Shown here: piece by piece, positions 51,468 to 59,787 of the stretch
Numbering within the stretch: position 1 is the stretch's first letter
Layout: every line of letters starts with the position of its first letter
Assembly: GCA_958448165.1 (NCBI GenBank)
Contig: CAUDCW010000007.1
Span: forward strand, 1-64,000
Reading direction: 5' to 3'
Source: an uncultured Oscillospiraceae bacterium
Lineage (GTDB): Bacteria > Bacillota > Clostridia > Oscillospirales > Acutalibacteraceae
Length of the DNA stretch: 64,000 bases
Notes under the pieces: generated by a model
Databases searched by the model: none
What the model was told of the DNA's origin: nothing
Seen by the model: the letters and a program-made list of their open reading frames with translations, nothing else
Translations under genes and position numbers: made by a program

Positions 51468-51531
51468 GGGTGCAAAGCTGTAAAGAATAGAGAATAATGC
51501 CGGTAGCCGCCGCAAGCGGTTCTTCAAATAA

Positions 51532-51812
51532 AATGGTGGTCGAGCAAAATAAAACGAGAACATAAATTTTGAGCGTTTACTTGGCACTTTATGCGTTGTA
51601 AGTGCATAAAGTGCCATTAAACGCTCGATGAATGTACGGAGTGGAAATGGACTGTGGCAGGCGGCTTGACAATCGCACAAAGCTGAACACACAGCGGGTT
51701 TCCAAAGGGCTTGCCCTTTGGTCGTTTTAAAGATAATAAAATTTAATACGATATTATAATAACGAGCATATGTGTGCGAACTTCATTAATTCAAATTTAT
51801 TGAGCTAAACGC
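51532..51812. repeat. Long multi-hairpin repeat, copy 2 (281 bp, no ORF)
   Basis: Partner of 34411-34810. The hairpin 51571-51626 has the extended outer stem GAGCGTTTA / TAAACGCTC and the inner stem GGCACTTTATGC / GCATAAAGTGCC, and CCAAAGGGC / GCCCTTTGG is at 51702-51721. A CGCCGCAAGCGG hairpin lies just upstream. The 560-bp gap 51468-52027 is this repeat plus the citrate synthase leader. Confidence 0.7.
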
Positions 51813-51917
51813 AAATCTGCCGCATTTACTTTTACAATGTTTTTGTTTTGTCAAAAAACCAAACCGGTACGGTAAAATAATTTATTTTTCGTTCATAGAT
51901 TAATAACGGATTTATGC

Positions 51918-52002
51918 TATAATCTAAAATAGAATAATAATAACGCTGTGGCGCGTCTGAAATCAGCAGATATATTTATAAATACCGCATTTCAGACGCG
52001 CC
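51918..52002 (+). promoter_or_regulatory. -10 box and 14-bp inverted repeat in the citrate synthase leader
   Basis: TATAAT at 51918-51923, without a clear -35, is followed by the perfect 14-bp inverted repeat GGCGCGTCTGAAAT (51950-51963) / ATTTCAGACGCGCC (51989-52002) with a 25-base AT-rich loop. It ends 26 bp before the start codon, so it lies in the transcript. There is no T run, so it is not a terminator; it may be an operator or an mRNA-stabilising hairpin. Confidence 0.6.
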
Positions 52003-52027
52003 ATGATACTTTAGTAAGGGGATTGAA

Positions 52028-53389
52028 ATGAAAGAAGAAATATACAAGCTTCAGGATTTTCTCGATGACGGAACTGAAAAGTATATCGAAAACGACAAAA
52101 TCGACCAACAGCTTTTTAATGAGCTTAACGTAAAACGCGGATTACGAGATAAAAACGGCGTTGGTGTTCTGGCGGGTCTTACAACCGTTTCATCAATTGT
52201 TTCTTCAAAGATTGTTGACGGAGAAAAGGTGCCCTGTGACGGCGAGCTGTCGTTCAGAGGCTACAACATAAACGACCTTGTAAACGGTGCGTCAGCGGAA
52301 CAGCGCTTCGGCTTTGAAGAAGCGACCTATCTTCTTTTGTTCGGTGAACTGCCGAACAAGGATGAGCTTGCCGAGTTTACCGAGCTTTTGGGAAAGCTCA
52401 GATGCCTGCCGACAAACTTTGTGCGTGATGTTGTTATGAAAGCGCCGAGTAAAGATATTATGAATTCAATGACTCGCAGCATCCTGACGCTTGCGTCATA
52501 TGATTCACACGCTAATGATACTTCAAAGGAGAATGTGCTGTTTCAGTGCCTGAAGCTGATTGCAGAAATGCCTATGCTTGCGGTTTACGGCTACCACGCA
52601 TATAATCACTATGAGCTTGACGGCAGTATGTATATCCATCGTCCCGACCCTAAGCTGTCAACTGCCGAGAATATCCTGCGTATGCTCAGACCCGATATGA
52701 AATATACCGAGCTTGAGGCAAGGGTGCTTGACATTGCGCTTATGCTTCATATGGAGCATGGCGGCGGCAACAACTCGACCTTTACAACACACGTTGTAAC
52801 CTCGTCAGGCTCTGACACATACTCGGTTATGGCGGCGGCGCTGTCGTCGCTTAAAGGACCGAAGCACGGCGGTGCAAATATAAAGGTTATTGAGATGATG
52901 GACGACCTCAAGAAGAATGTAAGCGATATCAAGGACGAGGAGCAGGTCAGGGATTACCTAAAAAAGCTTCTGCATAAAGAGGCTTTTGACCAAAAAGGAC
53001 TTATATACGGTATGGGTCATGCTGTTTATTCTCTGTCAGACCCAAGAGAGCGTGTGCTCAAGGGCTTTGTCGGCGGTTTAGCCAAGGAAAAGGGCAGAGA
53101 GGACGACTTTGCGCTTTACGGAATGGTAGAAAGACTGGCTCCGGAGGTTATAGCAGAGGAGCGCAAAATATATAAGGGCGTTTGCCCGAACGTCGATTTT
53201 TACAGCGGCTTTGTTTATAGTATGCTTGACATTCCGCACGAGCTTTATACGCCGATTTTTGCAATAGCAAGAGTTGTCGGCTGGAGCGCCCACCGTATGG
53301 AGGAGCTTGTAAATGTTGACAAGATTATCCGTCCGGCGTATAAGAGCGTAGCCGAAAGCAGAGAGTATAAGCCGCTTGAGGATAGATAG
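52028..53389 (+). CDS. gltA: Citrate synthase
   Basis: 453-aa enzyme condensing oxaloacetate and acetyl-CoA to citrate. Active-site His are in MLHMEHGGGNNSTFTTHV and GPKHGGAN, with the later GMGHAVY and the Asp in NVDFYSG. It has an N-terminal extension of some 40 residues relative to the Gram-negative form, as in the clostridial citrate/methylcitrate group; the 2-methylcitrate reaction cannot be ruled out. RBS AAGGGGA. Fumarase genes lie 1 kb downstream, suggesting a partial TCA route for glutamate precursors. Confidence 0.93.
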   Translation: MKEEIYKLQDFLDDGTEKYIENDKIDQQLFNELNVKRGLRDKNGVGVLAGLTTVSSIVSSKIVDGEKVPCDGELSFRGYNINDLVNGASAEQRFGFEEATYLLLFGELPNKDELAEFTELLGKLRCLPTNFVRDVVMKAPSKDIMNSMTRSILTLASYDSHANDTSKENVLFQCLKLIAEMPMLAVYGYHAYNHYELDGSMYIHRPDPKLSTAENILRMLRPDMKYTELEARVLDIALMLHMEHGGGNNSTFTTHVVTSSGSDTYSVMAAALSSLKGPKHGGANIKVIEMMDDLKKNVSDIKDEEQVRDYLKKLLHKEAFDQKGLIYGMGHAVYSLSDPRERVLKGFVGGLAKEKGREDDFALYGMVERLAPEVIAEERKIYKGVCPNVDFYSGFVYSMLDIPHELYTPIFAIARVVGWSAHRMEELVNVDKIIRPAYKSVAESREYKPLEDR

Positions 53390-53563
53390 AGTGGAGAGTG
53401 AAGAGTGGAGAGGGGCGGCTTCGCCGCTGAGTTTTTAGTTTTGAAAATTGAGAATTGAGTTTTAAGTTTTGAGGAATCCCGTAACGAGTTTATTCATTAA
53501 AGAGCCACGAAGTGGCGACTGCCAAAATTATTCATAATTCATTCGCACCGCAAAGCGATGCGA

Positions 53564-53596
53564 AAAGCCGGAGCATTATGTCGCTCCGGCTTTTTG
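53564..53596. terminator. Bidirectional terminator after citrate synthase
   Basis: Stem AGCCGGAGC / GCTCCGGCT with an 8-base loop, TTTTTG after it on plus and TTTTC on minus. The 53390-53530 DNA before it holds GAGTGGA and TTTTGAG tracts and a CGGCTTCGCCG hairpin. Confidence 0.8.
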
Positions 53597-53602
53597 TTTG
53601 GG

Positions 53603-54058
53603 TTATTCCTTGCACTTTTCAATGTATTTTTCAAGAATCTCTGCCGCATCATACACGAGCAATGCACACGGGCGTTTTTTGTAGTACTGCGGCGTTCTTG
53701 CTTCGGGGGTCGGAGGTGTTGCGGCGTTTTTGTCAAGTCCGAGAAGCTCACGGCAGATTATTGAGTCGTTTTTATTGCGGAATTCGCCTGCAAGCGACTG
53801 AATCGTTTGATAGATTTCTTTCTTCTTACCGGCGTTTTTCGGGTCGCCACAGCCAAAGAGCATTGACGCCGCCATCGACATACCGCTTACAGCTCCGCAG
53901 ACCTCTCTCATTCTGCCCAGCCCGCCGCCGAAGCCGCTTGAAATGAGCGCCGCAGTTTGCCTGTCGATTCCGCACTCATCAGCAAATGCGATGAATACAG
54001 CCTGAGCGCAGTTATAGCCCTCGGTGAAAAGCTGTTTTGCCTGTTCTGCTTTAGTCAT
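53603..54058 (-). CDS. C_GCAxxG_C_C family protein
   Basis: 151-aa protein with the family motif visible as GYNCAQAVF, then CGAVSGMSMAAS, later FGCGD and a C-terminal ICREL; the cysteines are thought to bind a metal or redox cofactor. Usually annotated from the conserved C-GCAxxG-C-C pattern; function unknown. Start ATG at 54058 with GGGAGTGA ahead. The frame runs upstream through an inverted-repeat element, which is not coding. Confidence 0.88.
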   Translation of the reverse strand: MTKAEQAKQLFTEGYNCAQAVFIAFADECGIDRQTAALISSGFGGGLGRMREVCGAVSGMSMAASMLFGCGDPKNAGKKKEIYQTIQSLAGEFRNKNDSIICRELLGLDKNAATPPTPEARTPQYYKKRPCALLVYDAAEILEKYIEKCKE

Positions 54059-54082
54059 AAAATCACTCCCAAAGATATCTTG

Positions 54083-54253
54083 GGAAACACTGAATAAATC
54101 ACGCTGAAAGCTGTTTGCACATCTTGCTTGCATATTTTCCGCCAGCCTGACCAAAAAATCCTCGTAATGCGACAGCATTACTGCGGTTTATTTGTCCAAC
54201 CTGACGAAAAATCCGACGGCGCAATATTCACAAACGATTTAATCAGTGTTTCC
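54083..54253. mobile_element. MITE family 1, copy 4 (171 bp, intact)
   Basis: Almost identical to the copy at 44307 (about three differences over 171 bp). It is flanked by CTTG on both sides (54079-54082 and 54254-54257), different from the TTAA of copy 2, so the 4-bp flank is a target duplication and not part of the element. Confidence 0.88.
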
Positions 54254-54284
54254 CTTGTCCTTATTATACCGCAAAAAAATGATG

Positions 54285-54313
54285 TTGAAAAGCCAATGAC
54301 CTTGGATTATAAT
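54285..54313 (+). promoter_or_regulatory. Sigma-A promoter of the fumarase genes
   Basis: TTGAAA (54285-54290), 17-bp spacer, TATAAT (54308-54313), 47 bp before the fumA start. Confidence 0.8.
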
Positions 54314-54360
54314 ATAAGAACACGAATTTGTCAGAGATTGAGAATTAATCGGGGGTAATT

Positions 54361-55212
54361 ATGGATATAAGAAAAATTAAAGCCCGTACAGTTACCGATG
54401 CGGTAAAAAAGCTGTTTATGGACTGCAATTATTATATAGGCGACGATATTACAGCCGCCTTGAAAAAGGGACTTGAATGTGAGAAATCGCCTGTCGGAAA
54501 GAGTGTTTTGTCGCAGCTTTTAGAGAACAACGAGATTGCGGCAAAGGAGCAGATTCCGCTTTGTCAGGACACGGGTATGGCGGTGCTGTTTGTTGAATAC
54601 GGCGACAAGGTTGTAATTGAGGACGGCGGCTTTGAGGACGCTGTTATGCAGGGCGTGAGAGAGGCGTACGACAAGGGTTATCTGCGCAAAAGCGTTGTGA
54701 GCGACCCTGTATTTGACCGCAAAAACACGGGCGACAACACCCCGGCGGTTATTCACACAAGAATAGTAAGCGGCGACAAAATAAAAATCCTTGCAGGCGG
54801 CAAGGGCTTCGGCAGTGAGAATATGTCGGCGATTGCAATGCTCACGCCGTCAAAGGGCGTTGAGGGTGTTAAGGCTTTTGTGCTTGACACCGTCAGAAAA
54901 GCAGGACCGAATCCCTGTCCTCCGATGGTGGTCGGCGTTGGAATCGGCGGAACCTTTGAAAAAGCGGCTCAGCTTGCCAAAAAGGCGACTCTGCGCGCGA
55001 TTGACACAAGCAACGAGGACGAGCGCTACGCAAAGCTGGAGGAAGAGCTGCTGTGCGACATCAACAAAATGGGTTTCGGCCCTGCAGGTCTTGGCGGCAG
55101 TACAACGGCGATTGGCGTGAATATTGAAACCTACCCGACTCACATAGCAGGTATGCCTGTTGCGGTTAACATTTGCTGTCATGCGGCTCGGCATAAGAGT
55201 ACAGTTGTTTAG
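54361..55212 (+). CDS. fumA: Fumarate hydratase alpha subunit (class I, Fe-S)
   Basis: 283-aa alpha subunit of the oxygen-sensitive two-subunit class I fumarase/L-tartrate dehydratase family, converting fumarate and malate. The cluster cysteines are in IPLCQDTGMAV, AGPNPCPPMVVG and the C-terminal NICCHAARH. The catalytic loop GKGFGSEN and GLGGSTTAIGV motifs are present. RBS GGGGG. In most Clostridia the beta gene follows immediately; here 267 bp of repeat DNA separate them. Confidence 0.93.
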   Translation: MDIRKIKARTVTDAVKKLFMDCNYYIGDDITAALKKGLECEKSPVGKSVLSQLLENNEIAAKEQIPLCQDTGMAVLFVEYGDKVVIEDGGFEDAVMQGVREAYDKGYLRKSVVSDPVFDRKNTGDNTPAVIHTRIVSGDKIKILAGGKGFGSENMSAIAMLTPSKGVEGVKAFVLDTVRKAGPNPCPPMVVGVGIGGTFEKAAQLAKKATLRAIDTSNEDERYAKLEEELLCDINKMGFGPAGLGGSTTAIGVNIETYPTHIAGMPVAVNICCHAARHKSTVV

Positions 55213-55249
55213 CTTAGCTAAACAAAATGAAATAAAACCCTAATGGGAT

Positions 55250-55468
55250 TTGTGAAATATCGCTTTGCGATATGAAATAGCTTCGCTATGAAATATTTGC
55301 CTGCGGCAAATGTTAAGGTTGTCGCCACTTTGCGGCTCCGAGCGGTTATGCCGCAGAGTTAAGAGTGGAGAGTGGAGTTGTACCCGAAACGAGTTAATTT
55401 TTAAATTAAAGAGCCGCTTGCGGCGACAACCACATCTTCACTCTTCACTCTCAACACTTCACTCTTAA
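55250..55468. repeat. Repeat block between the fumarase subunit genes
   Basis: Starts with tandem short palindrome-rich pieces (tgaaatatcgctttgcgata; tgaaatagcttcgctatgaa; atttgcctgcggcaaat) and continues with GAGTGGA tracts (55355-55378) and the inverse CACTCTTCACTCTC tracts (55435-55468) around a CCGCTTGCGG hairpin. No ORF. Reads as a repeat insertion into an originally tight operon. Confidence 0.6.
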
Positions 55469-55479
55469 ATCGAAAGGAT

Positions 55480-56037
55480 TTGAAATATATGAAGAAACTG
55501 AAACTTCCTCTTACTGAGGAGGATATACTCGGCTTACGAGCCGGCGACAGCGTTCTGTTGTCCGGAACAATGCTCACGGGGCGTGATGCAGCGCACAAAA
55601 GACTTTACGAGCTTATACAAAACGGTGAAGAACTGCCGGTTGACATTAAGGGCGAGCTGATATATTATGTCGGACCTGCTCCTGCAAAGCCGGGATATGC
55701 CGTTGGACCGGCAGGCCCGACATCAAGCTACCGTATGGATAAATATGCTCCGTCGCTTATGAATTTAGGATTGCGTGGAATGATAGGCAAGGGCGCACGT
55801 TCACAGGAGGTCATCGACTCCATCATAAGGAACAAGGGCGTGTACTTTGCCTGTATCGGCGGTGCGGCGGCGCTCATTGCAAAGAGTATTAAAAGTGAGG
55901 AAATCCTCTGCTATGAGGATTTAGGCACAGAGGCGATAAGAAGATATACTGTTGAGGATTTTCCATGTATAGTTGCGGTTGACTGCTACGGCGGCAACGC
56001 ATATGAGGACGGCGTTAAAAAGTACTCACAGGAATAA
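55480..56037 (+). CDS. fumB: Fumarate hydratase beta subunit (class I, Fe-S)
   Basis: 185-aa beta subunit that completes the class I fumarase with the alpha gene upstream. Motifs LRAGDSVLLSGTMLTGRDAAHKR, VGPAGPTSSYRMDKY and IGKGARSQ are characteristic. RBS AAAGGA twelve bases before the ATG. Probably read from the fumA promoter through the repeat block. Confidence 0.93.
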   Translation: MKYMKKLKLPLTEEDILGLRAGDSVLLSGTMLTGRDAAHKRLYELIQNGEELPVDIKGELIYYVGPAPAKPGYAVGPAGPTSSYRMDKYAPSLMNLGLRGMIGKGARSQEVIDSIIRNKGVYFACIGGAAALIAKSIKSEEILCYEDLGTEAIRRYTVEDFPCIVAVDCYGGNAYEDGVKKYSQE

Positions 56038-56154
56038 AGCTGTTCCTTTAATCGGGCAGGCAAAGGAATTGTTTCCTTAATGCGGCAGGGAGAAATCCTT
56101 GCCGCATTTTCGATTGCTTTTATGGCTATATACTCAAAACTTAAAGCTGAAAAC

Positions 56155-56823
56155 TCAAAACTCAAAACTATTTATCTTCTCAATAATACCAATAACCTCG
56201 AACAAATCGTCGGCAACGGTATAAACCTTTTGCAGGATTTCCTCATTCGGCGGCAGCATATCCGGGACCATAACGGTTACCATACCTGCGCTGCAGCCTG
56301 CTCTTATTCCGTTGTGGCTGTCCTCAAGGCACATACACTCATTGCAGGGTATGCCAAGTCTTTTTGCCGCTTCAATAAAGATATCGGGCGCAGGCTTGCC
56401 GTTTGCCACCATATTGCCGAAAACTCCGGCGGAAAAATACTTGTATATGCCGGCACGCTTCAGCAAATCCTCAGCTACTTCTCTGCTTGTTGAGGACGCA
56501 ACGGCGCATTTTATTCCGTTGTCCTGAAGATATGCCAAAAGCTCGTCTATGCCCGGCTTTTTGGGTACACCGTTTTCCTCGACAAATTTCCAAAAGCCGT
56601 CAAGGTTCATCCGGCGCAGGCGGTCGAAGTCAAATTCATCGCCGAATATCGACTTGTAGAAAAGCTTTGTGTCGGGTGAGCGTTTGCCGACTGTCTGTTT
56701 GAACAAATCGAGAGTAATATCGTAACCCATTTTTGCGGCGTTCTCTCTTGAAAGCCTGTATGTAGTCCATTCTGTGTCGAGCATAAGCCCGTCCATATCA
56801 AAAACGACTGCGTTTATTTTCAT
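56155..56823 (-). CDS. HAD-family phosphatase/phosphoglucomutase-like
   Basis: 222-aa haloacid dehalogenase hydrolase, subfamily with a helical cap. Motif I with the nucleophile is VFDMDGLMLDTE, motif II is AVASSTSREV, motif III GKPAPDIF, motif IV CMCLEDSHNGIRAG. Close to beta-phosphoglucomutase or sugar-phosphate phosphatases; the maltose-related neighbourhood is remote, so no substrate is claimed. RBS GGAGG before the ATG. Confidence 0.88.
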   Translation of the reverse strand: MKINAVVFDMDGLMLDTEWTTYRLSRENAAKMGYDITLDLFKQTVGKRSPDTKLFYKSIFGDEFDFDRLRRMNLDGFWKFVEENGVPKKPGIDELLAYLQDNGIKCAVASSTSREVAEDLLKRAGIYKYFSAGVFGNMVANGKPAPDIFIEAAKRLGIPCNECMCLEDSHNGIRAGCSAGMVTVMVPDMLPPNEEILQKVYTVADDLFEVIGIIEKINSFEF

Positions 56824-56843
56824 ATTATCCTCCGAAAACTTAA

Positions 56844-56922
56844 GGAAACACTGAATAAATCACGCTGAAAGCTGTTTGCACATCTTGCTTGCATATGCAC
56901 AAACAATTTAATCAGCGTCTCC
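56844..56922. mobile_element. MITE family 1, copy 5 (79-bp internal deletion form)
   Basis: The left 48 bp match intact copies through the cttgcttgcatat segment and then join the right end (gcacaaacaatttaatcagc). Flanked by TTAA on both sides. Located in the upstream gap of the HAD gene. Confidence 0.75.
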
Positions 56923-56941
56923 TTAATTATTTTATATAAAG

Positions 56942-56970
56942 AAATCGGTCTGCTCTCACAGACCGATTTT
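56942..56970 (-). terminator. Terminator of rubredoxin gene
   Basis: AAATCGGTCTG / CAGACCGATTT stem with a six-base loop, followed on the minus strand by CTTTATAT. Confidence 0.7.
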
Positions 56971-56973
56971 GCA

Positions 56974-57132
56974 TTATTCTTTGGCAAACTCTTCTTTGCC
57001 TGCTCCGCAGATCGGGCAGACAAAATCGTCCGGCAAATCTTCAAAAGCTGTTCCCGGTGCAATTCCCTGCTCCTCGCAGCCTTCTTCAGGGTCATAAACC
57101 CAGCCGCACGGCTCGCAAACATATTTATCCAT
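56974..57132 (-). CDS. Rubredoxin
   Basis: 52-aa one-iron electron carrier. The two CxxC knuckles are Cys6-Cys9 (CEPCGWVYDP) and Cys39-Cys42 (CPICGAGKEEF), with the conserved aromatic and GIAPGTAFEDLPDDF segment between. ATG at 57132 with GGAGAAT upstream. It can pass electrons to the rubrerythrin encoded at 36585 or to similar oxygen-defence proteins. Too short for most routine ORF lists. Confidence 0.95.
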   Translation of the reverse strand: MDKYVCEPCGWVYDPEEGCEEQGIAPGTAFEDLPDDFVCPICGAGKEEFAKE

Positions 57133-57216
57133 GGCGATTCTCCTTTTCAATTTGATACTTACATTATACCCTCTTTGCGAATGGATTTAAAGTGATTTTT
57201 ATAAAATTTTTATTAA

Positions 57217-57303
57217 GAAAACACTGAATAAATTACGCTGAAAGCTGTTTGTGCATCTTGCTTGTATCTTTTCCGCCAGTCTGCCCCAAAAATCCTCGTA
57301 ATG
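57217..57303. mobile_element. MITE family 1, copy 6 (left part only, 87 bp)
   Basis: Has TTAA then GAAAACACTGAATAAATT and the first half of the element, and stops at aatgc exactly where the ypeB stop codon (57304) begins. The right half is missing. Confidence 0.7.
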
Positions 57304-58656
57304 CTACATCGTCAGAACACCGTTATCCGACTTCATCAGTATGAGGATTTGTTCCTCAAGCCCTGTTTCGCAGTTTATATACACGAGTATTTCCTCACCG
57401 TCAACACCCTTGCACAAAAACTCATAGCAAAGGTATTCGACGCCGTCATGAATCGGAATAACGGCAAGGCGTGACTTTTCTTCGGTCAGATAGGGACTAA
57501 GGCTTCGCCTTGCAGAGCTGAGAGAAAGATACGGGTCGGTGTTTCGCAGACAGTGATTCATAAGATAGTTTTCGGCGCTGTAGGACACTATTTCGCCGTT
57601 TTGCAAGGATACGCCGACCTTTATCAGATCGCCGTAGCACACAACGCTGTCCTGAGAATAGGCAAAGTTGATAACACATATATTATTGTTTATTGCATAG
57701 TAGCTCTCGGTCATATTTTTTATGCCGTTATTTTCAAGGAACGCAAATGCTTTTTTGAGAGCGTCCTCATATTCAAGCGACTTGCTGTTTGGCGAGTCGC
57801 TTTTTGTCATTTCTACAACAAAGCCGCCCTGCTTTGAAACGGTGATATATTCGTCGCCGTCTGCCGAAAAGACGTATGACGGGATTTTGCCGTCTGCGGC
57901 TTCAAGCGCAGTCAGACTGCTTTCGGGTATTGAAAGGAACTCCGACACATTTTTTGCGGCTTCGCTTTGGCTGACTTCTTTGTAATTTTCAAGAAAAATA
58001 CTTTCCCTGTTCTGGGTGCTGTCTGCAAACGGTCCGTCATATATTAAGGTAGGATAGCTTGAAAAGCTGTCGTTTATCTCGTCAAAATCATCATCAAGCT
58101 CAAACTCCTGTGTAGGCTCGTTGTCGCTTAGGTTGCCCCTGATTGTCTGCTTGATTCCAAGCTGTGTGCTGCCGTCGCCGTACTTTGCCGACAGCTCCTC
58201 TAAAACCGGCGAGAGCTTGTCGGCATATTCAGACAGGCTGACAAGTGTGTCGCGGTTCTGGGACGAAAATTCATACCCTCGCGACGAGGCGTTTATTATG
58301 CTGAGTGAATAATCGCCCACCTGCGACAAAAATTTCTGCAGCTTTTCACTCTCGGCAGAGGTGACCGGTAAACGGGATAGTGACGATTTTGCACCCTCGC
58401 TGTCGCTGCAAAGCTTAGCGGCAAGAGAAAGCCGTCCGGTGCTTGTGTTTGCGTAAATCCCCTTTGATAAGGAGGATTTAATTTTTGTCATATAGTCGGA
58501 AAGCTCTGACAGAGCCATCTGATAGCTTTGCTCAATGGTTGTGCGGTATTTGTCCGCAATCGAAAATCCTGCAATGCAAGCGCCCGATACAAGAAGCAGT
58601 AGTGCGGCGCCGAAGCTTACAAGTCGCACAACCTGTCGTTTTGTCAATTTCGCCAT
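57304..58656 (-). CDS. ypeB: Germination protein YpeB
   Basis: 450-aa spore protein with an N-terminal membrane anchor (about 12-33), a helical regulatory region and two to three PepSY-type repeats in the C-terminal half (for example LEYEDALKKAFAFLENNGI). In Bacillus YpeB holds and protects the cortex-lytic enzyme SleB. No sleB is adjacent here, although in many Firmicutes the pair forms an operon. The C terminus (GLEEQILILMKSDNGVLTM) is complete. RBS GGACAG is modest. Confidence 0.92.
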   Translation of the reverse strand: MAKLTKRQVVRLVSFGAALLLLVSGACIAGFSIADKYRTTIEQSYQMALSELSDYMTKIKSSLSKGIYANTSTGRLSLAAKLCSDSEGAKSSLSRLPVTSAESEKLQKFLSQVGDYSLSIINASSRGYEFSSQNRDTLVSLSEYADKLSPVLEELSAKYGDGSTQLGIKQTIRGNLSDNEPTQEFELDDDFDEINDSFSSYPTLIYDGPFADSTQNRESIFLENYKEVSQSEAAKNVSEFLSIPESSLTALEAADGKIPSYVFSADGDEYITVSKQGGFVVEMTKSDSPNSKSLEYEDALKKAFAFLENNGIKNMTESYYAINNNICVINFAYSQDSVVCYGDLIKVGVSLQNGEIVSYSAENYLMNHCLRNTDPYLSLSSARRSLSPYLTEEKSRLAVIPIHDGVEYLCYEFLCKGVDGEEILVYINCETGLEEQILILMKSDNGVLTM

Positions 58657-58740
58657 TTATATCACTGTCCTTTTTTCTGTACCACTCTCTGACTATTATT
58701 TCCGTTTGAGCCGGGAATACACAAATACGGAAAAATTCAT

Positions 58741-58780
58741 TTTACAAAGCTTTTACCTGTAAATGCATTTGCTTTTTACA
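58741..58780 (+). promoter_or_regulatory. Candidate PhoP-binding repeats upstream of pst
   Basis: TTTACA (58741), TTTACC (58752) and TTTACA (58775) are in 11- and 23-bp steps, close to the TTHACA repeats with about 5-bp spacers bound by PhoP in Bacillus. They lie 70-110 bp before the pstS start codon. No phoP or phoR gene is in this window. Confidence 0.4.
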
Positions 58781-58851
58781 CCTCGGGTTTATATTCAATG
58801 GCGTACCAAAGAGGTAAAAATAATTCAAACTCAGAAGAGGAGAAGAAAACA

Positions 58852-59787
58852 ATGAAAAAAACATCAAGAGTAATAACCTTGACAGTAGCAGCGCTTATGG
58901 CTGTATCAGCATTTGCAGGCTGCGGAAACAATTCTTCAAGCAGTTCGAACGGCTCAAGCAGTGCAGGTTCTTCAGAGAACAGCTCAAGCGCAGCGGCAAC
59001 ATTCGACACAAGCAAGGAAATTTCAGTAATTACAAGAGAAGAAGGCTCAGGCACAAGAGATGCTTTTGTTGAGCTTACAGGCGTTCTTGTTAAGGACGGC
59101 GACACAAAGACAGACAACACAGCAGCAAGCGCAGTAACTGTTAACGGTACAGAGGCTGTTATCACAAACGTAAAGGGCAACGACGCAGCTATCGGCTACA
59201 TATCACTCGGCTCACTCAACGAGTCTGTAAAGGCAGCCAAGATTGAGGGCGTTGAGGCTACAGCAGAGAATGTAAAGTCAGGCGACTACAAAATCAGCCG
59301 TCCGTTCAACATCGCTTACAAGGGCGAGCTTGAGGGTCTTGCAAAGGATTTTGTTGACTACATTATGAGTGCAGACGGACAGAAGGTTGTTTCTGACAAC
59401 GGTTATGTAACTGTATCGGAAAATGAAGCATACAGCGGTTCTAAGCCGAGCGGCAAGATTGTTGTAGCAGGTTCTTCATCTGTATCTCCCGTAATGGAGA
59501 AGCTTATCGAGGCTTACAAGGCTGTTAACCCGAATGCGGAAATCGAGCTTCAGACAAACGACTCATCAGCAGGTATGACAGCCGCTATCGAGGGCACCTG
59601 CGACATCGGTATGGCTTCACGTGAGCTTAAGGACAATGAAGCGGCTGAGCTTAAGTCACAGGCAATCGCAAAAGACGGTATCGCAGTAATCGTTAACACA
59701 AACAACACACTTGACAGTCTTACACTTGACCAGGTTAAGGCTATCTACACAGGTGAAACAACAGTTTGGAGCGACATAATTAAATGA
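58852..59787 (+). CDS. pstS: Phosphate-binding lipoprotein PstS, circularly permuted
   Basis: 311-aa lipoprotein that binds phosphate outside the cell for PstCAB. Lipobox Cys24 (AFAGC), then a Ser/Asn-rich spacer. The order of the halves is switched: residues about 47-195 (ISVITREEGSGTRDAF, YISLGSLN) match the C-terminal half of ordinary PstS, and residues about 200-311 (GKIVVAGSSSVSPVMEKL, DIGMASRELKDNE, YTGETTVWSDI) match the N-terminal half. Phosphate-contacting residues of both halves are present, so it should fold normally. I recall similar permuted PstS in Clostridia. RBS GAGGAG; its stop overlaps pstC. Confidence 0.9.
   Translation: MKKTSRVITLTVAALMAVSAFAGCGNNSSSSSNGSSSAGSSENSSSAAATFDTSKEISVITREEGSGTRDAFVELTGVLVKDGDTKTDNTAASAVTVNGTEAVITNVKGNDAAIGYISLGSLNESVKAAKIEGVEATAENVKSGDYKISRPFNIAYKGELEGLAKDFVDYIMSADGQKVVSDNGYVTVSENEAYSGSKPSGKIVVAGSSSVSPVMEKLIEAYKAVNPNAEIELQTNDSSAGMTAAIEGTCDIGMASRELKDNEAAELKSQAIAKDGIAVIVNTNNTLDSLTLDQVKAIYTGETTVWSDIIK

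Noticed and set aside
54059..54178. N-terminal extension of the C_GCAxxG_C_C gene
   Set aside because: It translates a MITE copy; the same residues (MQARCANSFQRDLFSVS) appear from the element at 56844, so this is repeat DNA and not protein.
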